From: Betaproteobacteria bacterium HGW-Betaproteobacteria-22
Lineage (GTDB): Bacteria > Pseudomonadota > Gammaproteobacteria > Burkholderiales > Methylophilaceae
Direction: 5' to 3'
Assembly: GCA_002842285.1 (NCBI GenBank)
Contig: PHCJ01000022.1
Location: 1-34,677 of the forward strand
Length of the DNA stretch: 34,677 nucleotides
A model generated the notes under the pieces. It had not been told where the DNA came from. It was given only the letters and a program-made list of their open reading frames with translations, and did not search any database. The position numbers and the translations under genes were made by a program. Shown here one piece after another: positions 28,481 to 34,677 of this stretch (the first letter of the stretch is position 1; each line of letters starts with the position of its first letter).

Positions 28481-30382
28481 ATGGCTAATTTTTTAACCGC
28501 AGATGAACATCAACTCTTGACGCAAGCAGAGCGTCACGACACTGGTGGCTATGACAATTGGCATAAGACGCCACGTGATAGACCATTTGTCGTGGATATT
28601 GATGCTCGACCCTTAGTCGCGCTGATAAATGCTACTGTGTTTGGCGTCCGTGTTTATGAGTTCATGGCGATACAACGCCCAGGTGACTTGCTGCATTATT
28701 TATGGGTCACAATTATTGCTCTGGATGATGAGGTGATTCAATCAGTCAAAGAGAGTGTTGCCTATCGCAATCGATATGCATTTGATGAAAATGCACCACT
28801 GTCAGGATTATCTTTCGTTGAATTTGATCGATGCTTCATTTGGCAAGGTGATGATACTGATCTTGAAGATGCATGTTGGCGCAGGCATGTAGAACAACAG
28901 TATTGGCGGGATAAACTTTCTGATCTATTTTCGCTTGTTGTAACAATGCAGCACCGTTTGAGTGGCATGGATGATTTTCTGTTGCAGAATGAGATCGGGC
29001 TGATTGATGATAAAAAACATCGGCAAGATTTCTTCGCTACAGTGCAGCGTAAATGCATTCTAGACTCTCATAACCTGTCGGTAGATGCTGACTCTTCAGA
29101 CTTTTATACAGTCTTGGCAGACATGATTACACAGGATGACGTGCATTCTGTTTCCTGTCCGTTCGGCGGGTTAACTATTTGGCGCATTTTAGTAACAGAG
29201 CAGATAAAACGCTCTCAGAGGCTAGGTTTACCACCGGATGAGGCGTTTCCCCTATATGGCCCTGATACTGGCCTTAATGACTTGCCTGAAGATTGGGGTG
29301 GTTACGTACATATCCCCTATGAGGGAATGCATGATGGTGAAGTAGTGTTTCTGCCTGGATGGCGGGTGTTTCATACTGAGAAAGCAGGCATTGATGGCAG
29401 TCTTGCCAAAGCAATGCGTATGCAAGGATGCCGCTACTTGTTTGTGCCTAAGTCGCGTGAACTAGGTGACTTGCCATGCGCTACACGCGAAAAGATCGGT
29501 AATTGGGTGCTGTATCGCCAAAATCCATACCATCAGCGACTGAAAGGCATTACGCTCTTGGATTCTCTGCAGGTGCAAATCAAGGAAGCGTCAGAACTGA
29601 TTGCCTCTGCTGATGCCTTGCTGATCACTGCCGGCGCAGGCATGGGTGTGGATTCAGGTTTGCCGGATTTTAGGGGAAACGAAGGGTTCTGGAATGCTTA
29701 TCCAGCCTTAGCCAAAGCTAATATCAAATTCTATGACATAGCCTCACCTAATAACTTTAGCGATGATCCCAAATTGGCTTGGGGGTTTTACGGTCATCGC
29801 CTTCAACTCTATCGCAACACACAACCGCATGCAGGGTTTAGTAAGCTGCTTAAATTAGCTGCAAATAAGAAACATGGCTATTTTGTGTTTACCAGCAATG
29901 TAGACGGCCAATTCCAAAAAGCAGGATTCGATCCTAAACGTATCTGTGAATGTCATGGCTCCATTCATCATCTGCAATGCCAGAACGGATGCTTGCATTA
30001 TATTTGGAAGGCAGATGCCTTCTTGCCTGAAGTGGATGTGATTAACTGCCAATTACTCAATAGCCCACCCCAATGTGATTGCTGCGGTGAAATAGCCCGA
30101 CCAAACATTTTGATGTTCAACGATTTTAAATGGGAAGACAGTCGATACAGATTGCAGCGCCAAGTCTTGAGTGAATGGCTGGCTCAGGCAAAGAACGTGG
30201 TTATCATCGAGTTAGGAGCGGGGAAAGAGATCCCGACGGTACGACATTATGGCGAAATGCTTGGATGGCCGCTGATACGCATTAATCCACGTGATCCTGA
30301 TCTTGGCTCATCTCCTGGTGTAAGTTTGCCTATGGGAGCGCTAGATGGATTGAGCGCCATTTTTTCAATACCTGGAAACTGA
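28481..30382 (+). CDS. Sir2 NAD-dependent enzyme with long unrecognised N-terminal region
   Basis: A 633-residue protein. Residues about 365-630 are a complete Sir2 domain: NAD-binding GAGMGVDSGLPDFRG (385-399), TSNVDGQ (471-477), catalytic H492 in ECHGSIH, and a zinc site with C500, C504, C532 and C535. Sir2 enzymes use NAD+ for deacylation. Several bacterial ones instead hydrolyse NAD+ as suicide effectors in defence systems (Thoeris ThsA, DSR, short Argonaute systems). Here zinc cysteines and histidine are intact, so either activity is possible. The first 350 residues match nothing I know and include cysteines and a tryptophan-rich segment; a sensing role is inferred. It is coupled to its neighbours by 14 and 2 bases. 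Confidence 0.9.
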   Translation: MANFLTADEHQLLTQAERHDTGGYDNWHKTPRDRPFVVDIDARPLVALINATVFGVRVYEFMAIQRPGDLLHYLWVTIIALDDEVIQSVKESVAYRNRYAFDENAPLSGLSFVEFDRCFIWQGDDTDLEDACWRRHVEQQYWRDKLSDLFSLVVTMQHRLSGMDDFLLQNEIGLIDDKKHRQDFFATVQRKCILDSHNLSVDADSSDFYTVLADMITQDDVHSVSCPFGGLTIWRILVTEQIKRSQRLGLPPDEAFPLYGPDTGLNDLPEDWGGYVHIPYEGMHDGEVVFLPGWRVFHTEKAGIDGSLAKAMRMQGCRYLFVPKSRELGDLPCATREKIGNWVLYRQNPYHQRLKGITLLDSLQVQIKEASELIASADALLITAGAGMGVDSGLPDFRGNEGFWNAYPALAKANIKFYDIASPNNFSDDPKLAWGFYGHRLQLYRNTQPHAGFSKLLKLAANKKHGYFVFTSNVDGQFQKAGFDPKRICECHGSIHHLQCQNGCLHYIWKADAFLPEVDVINCQLLNSPPQCDCCGEIARPNILMFNDFKWEDSRYRLQRQVLSEWLAQAKNVVIIELGAGKEIPTVRHYGEMLGWPLIRINPRDPDLGSSPGVSLPMGALDGLSAIFSIPGN

Positions 30383-30384
30383 AT

Positions 30385-30774
30385 ATGCAGTTAGAGCAAA
30401 TCAAAAATGCATTCTGTTTAGATGACTGGGATTCCCTGTTGAAATCAAGTCATCGTCATATGGTGATTCTCTCAAGAGCCATTCCTCCCATGTTAAAGGA
30501 ATCGAGCTGGTATGAAGGCGGAAAGCCTGACTGGATTTTAGTAAAGAGTCTATTGGGTGGCAGTATGCAGGATGTTTGGCCAAATTCAACCAAATTTGAA
30601 ATGGAGATTTCTGACAGGCTGAGTAAGTTTATTGGCAGTTATTTGGCGCTTGGAGGATGGTCAATACAACATGAAGATTGGTTAAGTCGCTACGAAAAAT
30701 TTATTCATACGGTGCATTCAAACAGCCTAGATCTGGATGAAGGCAGCTATATGTCTGATATGGATTTCGACTAA
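30385..30774 (+). CDS. 129-aa protein of the Sir2 operon, unknown
   Basis: Two bases after the Sir2 stop, overlapping the next start by one base (TAATG). A soluble, mainly helical-looking protein with several tryptophans, beginning MQLEQIKNAFCLDDWDSLL and ending in an acidic stretch (LDLDEGSYMSDMDFD). No signal peptide, membrane segment or known motif. Strict coupling to both neighbours argues that it is a real gene and a partner in the same complex or pathway. It might act as an immunity or adaptor protein, which is inference only. Confidence 0.65.
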   Translation: MQLEQIKNAFCLDDWDSLLKSSHRHMVILSRAIPPMLKESSWYEGGKPDWILVKSLLGGSMQDVWPNSTKFEMEISDRLSKFIGSYLALGGWSIQHEDWLSRYEKFIHTVHSNSLDLDEGSYMSDMDFD

Positions 30775-31472
30775 TGCTGATTATTTACAGTATGTGTACT
30801 TTAGCTATTGCAACTTGGCTTGCCTGGGGTATGTATAGAAATCTAGATCAATATGACTGGCATTATCATCGGTCTGATATTTGGGTTGATTTTTGCCTAA
30901 CGCTCATTTTTTGGCCTGTGATTGCTGTGCTGAGACCAAGCAAACTGTATTTTCCAGCATTCAAATATGATCAATTCTGGGGAGATGCAGCTGAATGTGC
31001 AAGGCAGCGGTTAAGGTTTATGGATAATCCACCACCATGCGGCCCAACAATCGTCTATCCCGCTTTTAGAGACGATGACAAAGAACGAAACGGTATTTTT
31101 TACTTTAGTGCAGCTAATGTTCAAGTAATGGCAGAGCATATGCGTAAAGAGCATACATCGCTAGAGGGTATGCATGGCGCTGCACGTTGGACATCACTTA
31201 GAGATGAATCGCTTGCAGAACCTACAGAGGTGCCAGAATTGCTGGTCAATTTTGATCATATAGCTGAGGAGTTGATTGAGGCTGGGCATGGGCAGGTCAG
31301 ATGTTTAGCGTGTGAAAAAATTTATTCTGTTTCTGAATTGGAAAGAAAAATAATTGGTTTCCCTGCATCAGCAAGAAGTGGCTGGATCTATGCGAATTTT
31401 ATTTGTCCAGCGAGGCATACTCTACTCTTGCGGCAAGTGATGCATATCATGAGAAGAATGGCAGATGATTGA
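30774..31472 (+). CDS. Membrane-anchored zinc-ribbon-like protein of the Sir2 operon
   Basis: A 232-residue protein with two hydrophobic segments at the N-terminus (about 2-20 and 37-53) and a cytoplasmic domain behind them. Near the end, CLAC (177-180) and CPARH (211-215), separated by about 30 residues, look like a zinc ribbon; the family is not recognised. It overlaps the preceding gene by one base, and its TGA overlaps the next ATG by one base. It would place the Sir2 complex at the membrane if the products interact, which is a guess. Confidence 0.68.
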   Translation: MLIIYSMCTLAIATWLAWGMYRNLDQYDWHYHRSDIWVDFCLTLIFWPVIAVLRPSKLYFPAFKYDQFWGDAAECARQRLRFMDNPPPCGPTIVYPAFRDDDKERNGIFYFSAANVQVMAEHMRKEHTSLEGMHGAARWTSLRDESLAEPTEVPELLVNFDHIAEELIEAGHGQVRCLACEKIYSVSELERKIIGFPASARSGWIYANFICPARHTLLLRQVMHIMRRMADD

Positions 31473-32776
31473 TGGCCAGTCGAGCCTTTGATAATTATCC
31501 AATTGTACTTTATTCCAATTTGATTGAATGGTTGCAAGCGCTCAGTATGCGTTCGGCACCTGTTTCGCAATGGATAGCAACGATTATATCTGCGAAAGGG
31601 ATACGGGAAGAGGAAGTAAAGCGATCTGGATTATTAAGCTATCTGTGTGAATTTGATGCGACCTATAAAGTATCAAAAGATCGCTTACTAGAAGTTGCTG
31701 AATATGGCCTAGGTGACTGCCTATTCACGGTTAGAACAGAGCGATCAACAACTTACCGCCCTTCATTGCAGTCGGCTGCATTTGCCAAAGAGAAGATTCC
31801 TGAAAAAATAAGGGATTCTTTTTTTGATGCTGAAATCATTAGCTGTCATAAACTTTCCTCATTCAACTACAGATTAGTAAGACTCAAATTTTTCGACATG
31901 TTTGGCAGTGGTGAGAGCTGGTATGTATTCGATCAGGCTTGGCGTCGATTCAAGCCATATAAGAGCTATACAAACGCAGTAGATGCCGTTGATTTTTTAT
32001 ATACCGTCGCAGCTGACAAGTTCAAAAGCTATTCCAGCAATATTCCACGAAACCTATACGAGCGATATTCATTGCTAGGAAAAAATAGCAGCTATAAAGA
32101 GTGGATCGTTTGTGTTCCAGATTGGGAAGAAACATTTAATCAATCACATTTTGATTTGATGAATGTGATTTTGCATTTACGAACATCAGAATGGAAAGAT
32201 GTAAATGGGAAACCATTATTTCTAATTGATGAAGTGCAAAGCGACTGGCATGCACTAGGTCGGGAAAGTGGCTATTACGACGTAGGGGCAGAGGTTGAAA
32301 GCTATAGTGATTCTGTACCTGATGCACCATTCAAAAAAGAATGGCATGAATTAGGAATCAAGCTTGCTATCTGGCTGGCTTTAAAAGCTGGATATACCCG
32401 CGTGGCTTTTACAAAAGGCAATGTTCATCAATCACGTTATGGGAAAGATTTGGAAGGATTCCACTTACTCTATGAACAACTTACCCCGAAAGCACTTGAT
32501 AAGTTAGCTACTAAATTTAAGTGCTCTCTAGGATTAGCCAGGATTATGATTAGTAGGCCGAAAGATAATATTCGCTATAAGCGCGGTGCTGGCTGGGAAT
32601 TACACGCTAGAGGTCAAGATGTTACAGTTAAAGTCGTTAGAAATGAAGTTGTTGCAATGCGATATTTAGAAAGCCGGGGAGCTAAAGAATTGGAGGAAGT
32701 GCGTGTTTTTGAAATATCAGAAATTCTTGCAGGCATTGTAAAAAATAAGGGTGTGCCAATGTTTGGGTGGTGGTGA
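31472..32776 (+). CDS. Protein resembling a phage polyvalent-protein domain (EVQSDWH family)
   Basis: A 434-residue protein; start ATG at 31472, overlapping the preceding stop, with a TTG at 31469 also possible. The N-terminal part (about 30-60, APVSQWIATIISAKGIREEE then SGLLSYL) and the core (SHFDLMNVILHLR at 225-237, FLIDEVQSDWH at 250-260, GRESGY at 263-268, VPDAPFKKEWHEL at 282-294, AFTKGNVHQSRY at 312-323) match from memory a conserved segment of very large polyvalent proteins of tailed phages. There the consensus is EIQSDWHQQGR and VPDAPF with W. Its biochemical activity is, to my knowledge, unknown. As a stand-alone chromosomal gene at the end of a Sir2 operon it is unusual. Residues 340-434 are not recognised. 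Confidence 0.72.
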   Translation: MASRAFDNYPIVLYSNLIEWLQALSMRSAPVSQWIATIISAKGIREEEVKRSGLLSYLCEFDATYKVSKDRLLEVAEYGLGDCLFTVRTERSTTYRPSLQSAAFAKEKIPEKIRDSFFDAEIISCHKLSSFNYRLVRLKFFDMFGSGESWYVFDQAWRRFKPYKSYTNAVDAVDFLYTVAADKFKSYSSNIPRNLYERYSLLGKNSSYKEWIVCVPDWEETFNQSHFDLMNVILHLRTSEWKDVNGKPLFLIDEVQSDWHALGRESGYYDVGAEVESYSDSVPDAPFKKEWHELGIKLAIWLALKAGYTRVAFTKGNVHQSRYGKDLEGFHLLYEQLTPKALDKLATKFKCSLGLARIMISRPKDNIRYKRGAGWELHARGQDVTVKVVRNEVVAMRYLESRGAKELEEVRVFEISEILAGIVKNKGVPMFGWW

Positions 32777-32829
32777 AATGGCTTGTTCAATAAATCTAAG
32801 GGTTCATGCATTATTACCTTGTTTTTATT

Positions 32830-32850
32830 GGGGTAACTTTTGGGGTAACT
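32830..32850 (+). repeat. Paired GGGGTAACT motifs on the right arm of the island
   Basis: GGGGTAACT lies at 32830-32838 and 32842-32850, start to start 12 bases apart, within a TTTTATT-GGGGTAACT context identical to the one before the integrase (17986-18001). It lies about 50 bases inside the right att core, the position expected of a P' arm binding site. Confidence 0.65.
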
Positions 32851-32900
32851 GTAATTTTCAAATTATCCATATCTTTTATTAATAAGGCTTGTAGCGATTT

Positions 32901-32924
32901 GTTCGATAGACGCACACCTACCAA
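32901..32924 (+). repeat. attR: decayed copy of the tRNA-Lys 3' end
   Basis: GTTCGAT-aga-CGCACACC-TACCAA, 21 of 25 bases as in the tRNA at 17854-17878. The CCC that pairs in the T stem has become AGA and one C is missing, so it cannot be part of a working tRNA. It marks the right end of the island and, at the same time, the left end of the relic element beyond. Confidence 0.8.
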
Positions 32925-32958
32925 TACCACGTTTTGCGAAATATCAGAACGTATCAAG

Positions 32959-32982
32959 AACCCGCTTAACGGCGGGTTTTTT
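32959..32982 (+). terminator. Terminator hairpin of the relic element
   Basis: Stem AACCCGC (32959-32965) and GCGGGTT (32972-32978) followed by a T-run, a diverged copy of the terminator behind tRNA-Lys at 17911-17936. It could also end transcription leaving the Sir2 operon. Confidence 0.75.
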
Positions 32983-33112
32983 ATTGCCTTTTAGTATCAT
33001 GCAGTGTAATGTTGATTCATAAAATTTCGCATTACATGGGGGTATTTCTTGGGGTAGTTACCCCCCATTCAGAAAAGGTTACCTCCAGAATGCTGTAAAA
33101 GGACGTTGCAAA

Positions 33113-33169
33113 ATGGCGCTCTCAGATACTAAAGTTCGTGCGATTAAACCTCCCTGCTACAAGACATAG
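33113..33169 (+). pseudogene. Integrase remnant (first codons only)
   Basis: The frame reads MALSDTKVRAIKP, the N-terminus of a DUF4102-type integrase, and then PCYKT-stop, which no longer fits. Compared with the intact integrase (MALTDTKIKASKP) it is clearly related but a different allele, with many synonymous changes. The break after about codon 13 marks a deletion junction near 33150. Confidence 0.78.
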
Positions 33170-33195
33170 AAAAAATACAACAAGAAATCAACTAG

Positions 33196-33785
33196 GATGG
33201 CGTTGGGTTGATTGCTGAAGGGGATTTTAAAGCTTATAAAGATGGCGTGCATTTGGTTTCACCGTTGTTGCATGTGGCACGCGATTGCAAGGTAAGCATT
33301 TCACCAGTGCCACTGAACGATAGTGGGTTTGGATTTGTAGAAGGTTTAAATGCATTTATTTCTTCAACTGAAGGGCAAATGCAGCTTGCTGGTTGTGAAG
33401 TGTTTCTTCTACGAAACAAAGCACGTGGTGGCGGCATTGGATTTTTTGAAGCAGGTGCGTTTTATCCTGATTTTATTTTGTGGATTTTGCGTGACGAAAA
33501 ACAGTACATTGCTTTTATCGAACCGCATGGATTAAAGCATGAAACGCAACTTAGCCCAAACTTACATTTTTTAAAACCATTAAGGATATAGAGACGAGAG
33601 TAAACTCAGCTAATGAGCGAAGTGCTGACAGTTATGTAACACTCGAAAGTTTTATTGTTTCGCCAACGCCAATAAGTGAGTTGATGTGGGATTGGAAAAC
33701 ATTCGAGGATTTTGCAAAAAATCATGTGCTGATGATGAGAGACGCTGACTATATTGCGAAGTTATTTAAGGCTATTCTGCCATAG
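33196..33785 (+). pseudogene. C-terminal relic of a DEAD/DEAH-type restriction helicase, frameshifted
   Basis: The piece begins right after a stop at 33193-33195 and reads DGVGLIAEGDFKAYKDG. It continues with VSISPVPLNDSG, EVFLLRNKARGGGIGFFEAG and FYPDFILWILRDEKQYIAFI, the nuclease-like C-terminal part of large type III-like restriction helicases (PD...E-x-H/K pattern). At the T6A4 run (33567-33576) the frame shifts. The other frame continues TIKDIETRVNSANERS to FKAILP and stops at 33783-33785, the normal end of such proteins. It differs in sequence from the intact Res of the island, so it belonged to another system. The N-terminal helicase is gone. Confidence 0.8.
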
Positions 33786-33936
33786 GCAACTAAAACGGAT
33801 TTTTTATAGAAGCGGTTTAATTTTTGCACTTCAACCTTGAAACCGCCCAGTATAGAAGATGTTTAGCTAATTACTGACTGCAACATTAAGGTCGCATCCT
33901 AGTGCAGTGTCACACCTCGAGTGTGTTTAATTTTTG

Positions 33937-33942
33937 TATAAT
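33937..33942 (+). promoter_or_regulatory. Possible -10 box before the PAS protein
   Basis: TATAAT about 80 bases before the GTG start, without a good -35 partner. A short palindrome, CACAC-ctcga-GTGTG (33911-33925), lies just upstream and could be a regulator site. The rest of 33786-34023 shows nothing else recognisable. Confidence 0.3.
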
Positions 33943-34023
33943 AATGCAAAATGAAAGCCGCTATACAACCTTTATCCAGTACTTGTAACCAAGTCTTATA
34001 CACTTTCGGTTGAGTGATAACTC

Positions 34024-34584
34024 GTGACAAATCGAATCGAAGTCGCTGACAAATTGCCTGCTCTGCCAGGGGAGGTGATAATCTATGAAGTTGATGCGGA
34101 AAATATCATTACTCGTATTGATGCTAGCTGGAAAGTATTTGCCGAGTCTAATGGTGCGCCTGAATTAAACGAAGCAAACGTAATAGGCAAGCCTTTACTT
34201 CATTTTGTTAGTGGTAACGTAACCAAAAAATTCTGGATCAATTTACTCAACCATGTACGCACATCTGGCATTGCCCACAGTTTTAACTACCGCTGTGATG
34301 CACCCAACACCAAACGCCACATGAACATCAAGGTTGCGCCACTTGACGCAGGACATCTTCGCATCACCAGCACCCTGCTAAGCACCAAACCGCGGCCACT
34401 GCAGATTCATTTCAGACGTGCGCAGCAACGGACTGCAGCATCGATTGCACGTTGTAGTATGTGCAATAAAGTTGCCTATAACAAAGAATGGATAGAAGCT
34501 GAAGAACTTAACCGAGGCTTAAAAACCACATTAGACGTGACTTATGGTATTTGTCCCGTTTGCCATGTTAAAATCGATCTGTAA
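34024..34584 (+). CDS. PAS-domain protein with C-terminal zinc site, end altered by IS
   Basis: A 186-residue soluble protein. Residues about 17-120 fit a PAS fold (IIYEVDAENIITRIDASWKVF, then VIGKPLLHFVSG and SFNYRCDAP), a sensor for small molecules, redox or light. CSMC (144-147) and CPVC (177-180) are probably a zinc site. The start is GTG at 34024; an in-frame TAA precedes it at 34018-34020, so no upstream start exists. The last codon and the stop TAA belong to the tip of the right IS (TGTAATCC), so the original C-terminus is lost, though perhaps only a few residues. No kinase or output domain is seen. Confidence 0.75.
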   Translation: MTNRIEVADKLPALPGEVIIYEVDAENIITRIDASWKVFAESNGAPELNEANVIGKPLLHFVSGNVTKKFWINLLNHVRTSGIAHSFNYRCDAPNTKRHMNIKVAPLDAGHLRITSTLLSTKPRPLQIHFRRAQQRTAASIARCSMCNKVAYNKEWIEAEELNRGLKTTLDVTYGICPVCHVKIDL

Positions 34585-34677
34585 TCCCCCCATATTTAGC
34601 CACAGCTAGAAGTAGAGGTTAAATCACGCTCAATCAGTTTTCTCGGTGGTATCCCACCAATGGCTGAATGAGGGCGT
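34580..34677 (-). mobile_element. Right-hand IS3-family insertion sequence, 3' end only
   Basis: Starts with TGTAATCCCCCC, the exact inverse of the tip at 98-87, followed by blocks shared with the left end (TAG-CACA-AAGTAGA-TT). The transposase runs on the minus strand, as in the left copy, so the two copies are in the same orientation. The element continues beyond the window. Confidence 0.85.
34596..34676 (-). CDS. IS3-family transposase OrfB, C-terminal fragment (cut by window edge)
   Basis: On the minus strand the last 26 codons read RPHSAIGGIPPRKLIERD, then LTSTSSCG and stop (TAA at 34598-34596). RPHSAIG is the well known sequence near the end of IS3-family (rve/DDE) OrfB transposases, which carry out IS strand transfer. 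The stop lies 16 bases inside the end of the inverted repeat. The remainder lies outside the window. Confidence 0.85.
   Translation of the reverse strand, partial: RPHSAIGGIPPRKLIERDLTSTSSCG

Larger units (their letters stand above)
17854..32924 (+). mobile_element. Genomic island integrated at tRNA-Lys
   Basis: Bounded by the tRNA 3' end and a decayed copy of it, with a P4-type tyrosine integrase at the left border. Contents: integrase, unknown 246-aa gene, AlpA-like regulator, HTH/zinc protein plus a second recombinase, XRE regulator, type III restriction-modification, tandem-RHH gene and the Sir2 operon. By eye the DNA is clearly richer in A and T than the core genes on the left. The mismatches in the right att copy suggest an old insertion. 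No replication, relaxase or structural phage genes are seen, so it is not self-transmissible on this evidence. Confidence 0.85.
32925..33785 (+). mobile_element. Relic of a second, related integrative element
   Basis: After the att copy, the same order of parts as at the left border recurs in diverged form: terminator hairpin (32959-32980), TTTTTTATTGCCTTTT, a GGGGTA-rich stretch (33039-33065) and an integrase start codon. The integrase is broken off after about 13 codons and joined to the back end of a restriction helicase gene, so most of this element has been deleted. No right-hand att copy was found before the window end. Confidence 0.75.

Noticed and set aside
28481-30382. The Sir2 gene as a plain housekeeping CobB deacylase
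   Set aside because: CobB-type proteins are about 240-280 residues; this one is 633 and lies in a tightly coupled accessory operon.
17881-32924. Prophage
   Set aside because: Only the integrase, regulators and one polyvalent-like domain are phage-like. No capsid, tail, terminase, lysis or replication genes are present.
32806-32994. 62-codon open frame across the right att region
   Set aside because: It runs through the arm sites, the tRNA copy and the terminator hairpin, all of which have a better explanation, and the protein is not plausible.

Overview
The window looks like chromosomal DNA of a betaproteobacterium, most likely Methylophilaceae or a close relative. This is inferred from the gene order tgt-yajC-secD-secF, the clpS-clpA pair, pssA next to leuA, ypjD divergent from ffh, and the protein sequences. 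No marker gene in the window fixes the genus.

Layout. Positions 1-98 and 34580-34677 are the two opposite ends of one type of IS3-family insertion sequence. Each piece is exactly 98 bases and begins with the same 12-base tip, so the window is probably a contig bounded by a repeated IS. Positions 94-9303 (minus strand) are core genes: a truncated UPF0126/TRIC channel gene, clpA, clpS, a CorB/CNNM-like transporter, secF, secD, yajC and tgt. Positions 9504-17613 hold an OmpA-type lipoprotein, a decayed cdsA relic, pssA, a possible leucine-rich leader peptide, leuA, a YedA-like transporter, a HAD phosphatase, ypjD and ffh. tRNA-Lys(UUU) follows at 17802-17877.

The 3' end of the tRNA is the attachment site of a genomic island of about 15 kb (17879-32924). 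The island carries a P4-type integrase, a second small recombination module (AlpA-like regulator, HTH/zinc protein, tyrosine recombinase), an XRE regulator, a type III restriction-modification pair (mod, res), a protein with two tandem ribbon-helix-helix repeats, and a tight five-gene operon (28086-32776). A degenerate copy of the tRNA 3' end at 32901-32924 closes the island. Repeated GGGGTAACT motifs lie on both arms and look like integrase arm sites. Beyond it is the wreck of a second, related element: the first 13 or so codons of another integrase and a frameshifted C-terminal piece of another restriction helicase. A PAS/zinc protein, interrupted at its very end by the right-hand IS, follows.

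The best candidate for an undescribed system is the operon at 28086-32776. It encodes an acidic 126-aa protein, a Sir2 NAD-dependent enzyme with a long unrecognised N-terminal half, a 129-aa protein, a membrane-anchored zinc-ribbon-like protein, and a 434-aa protein. From memory, this last one matches a domain of giant phage polyvalent proteins (EVQSDWH, GRxxGY and VPDAPF motifs). A NAD-consuming enzyme next to a phage-type domain inside a restriction island suggests an anti-phage or inter-element conflict system. That function is inference.
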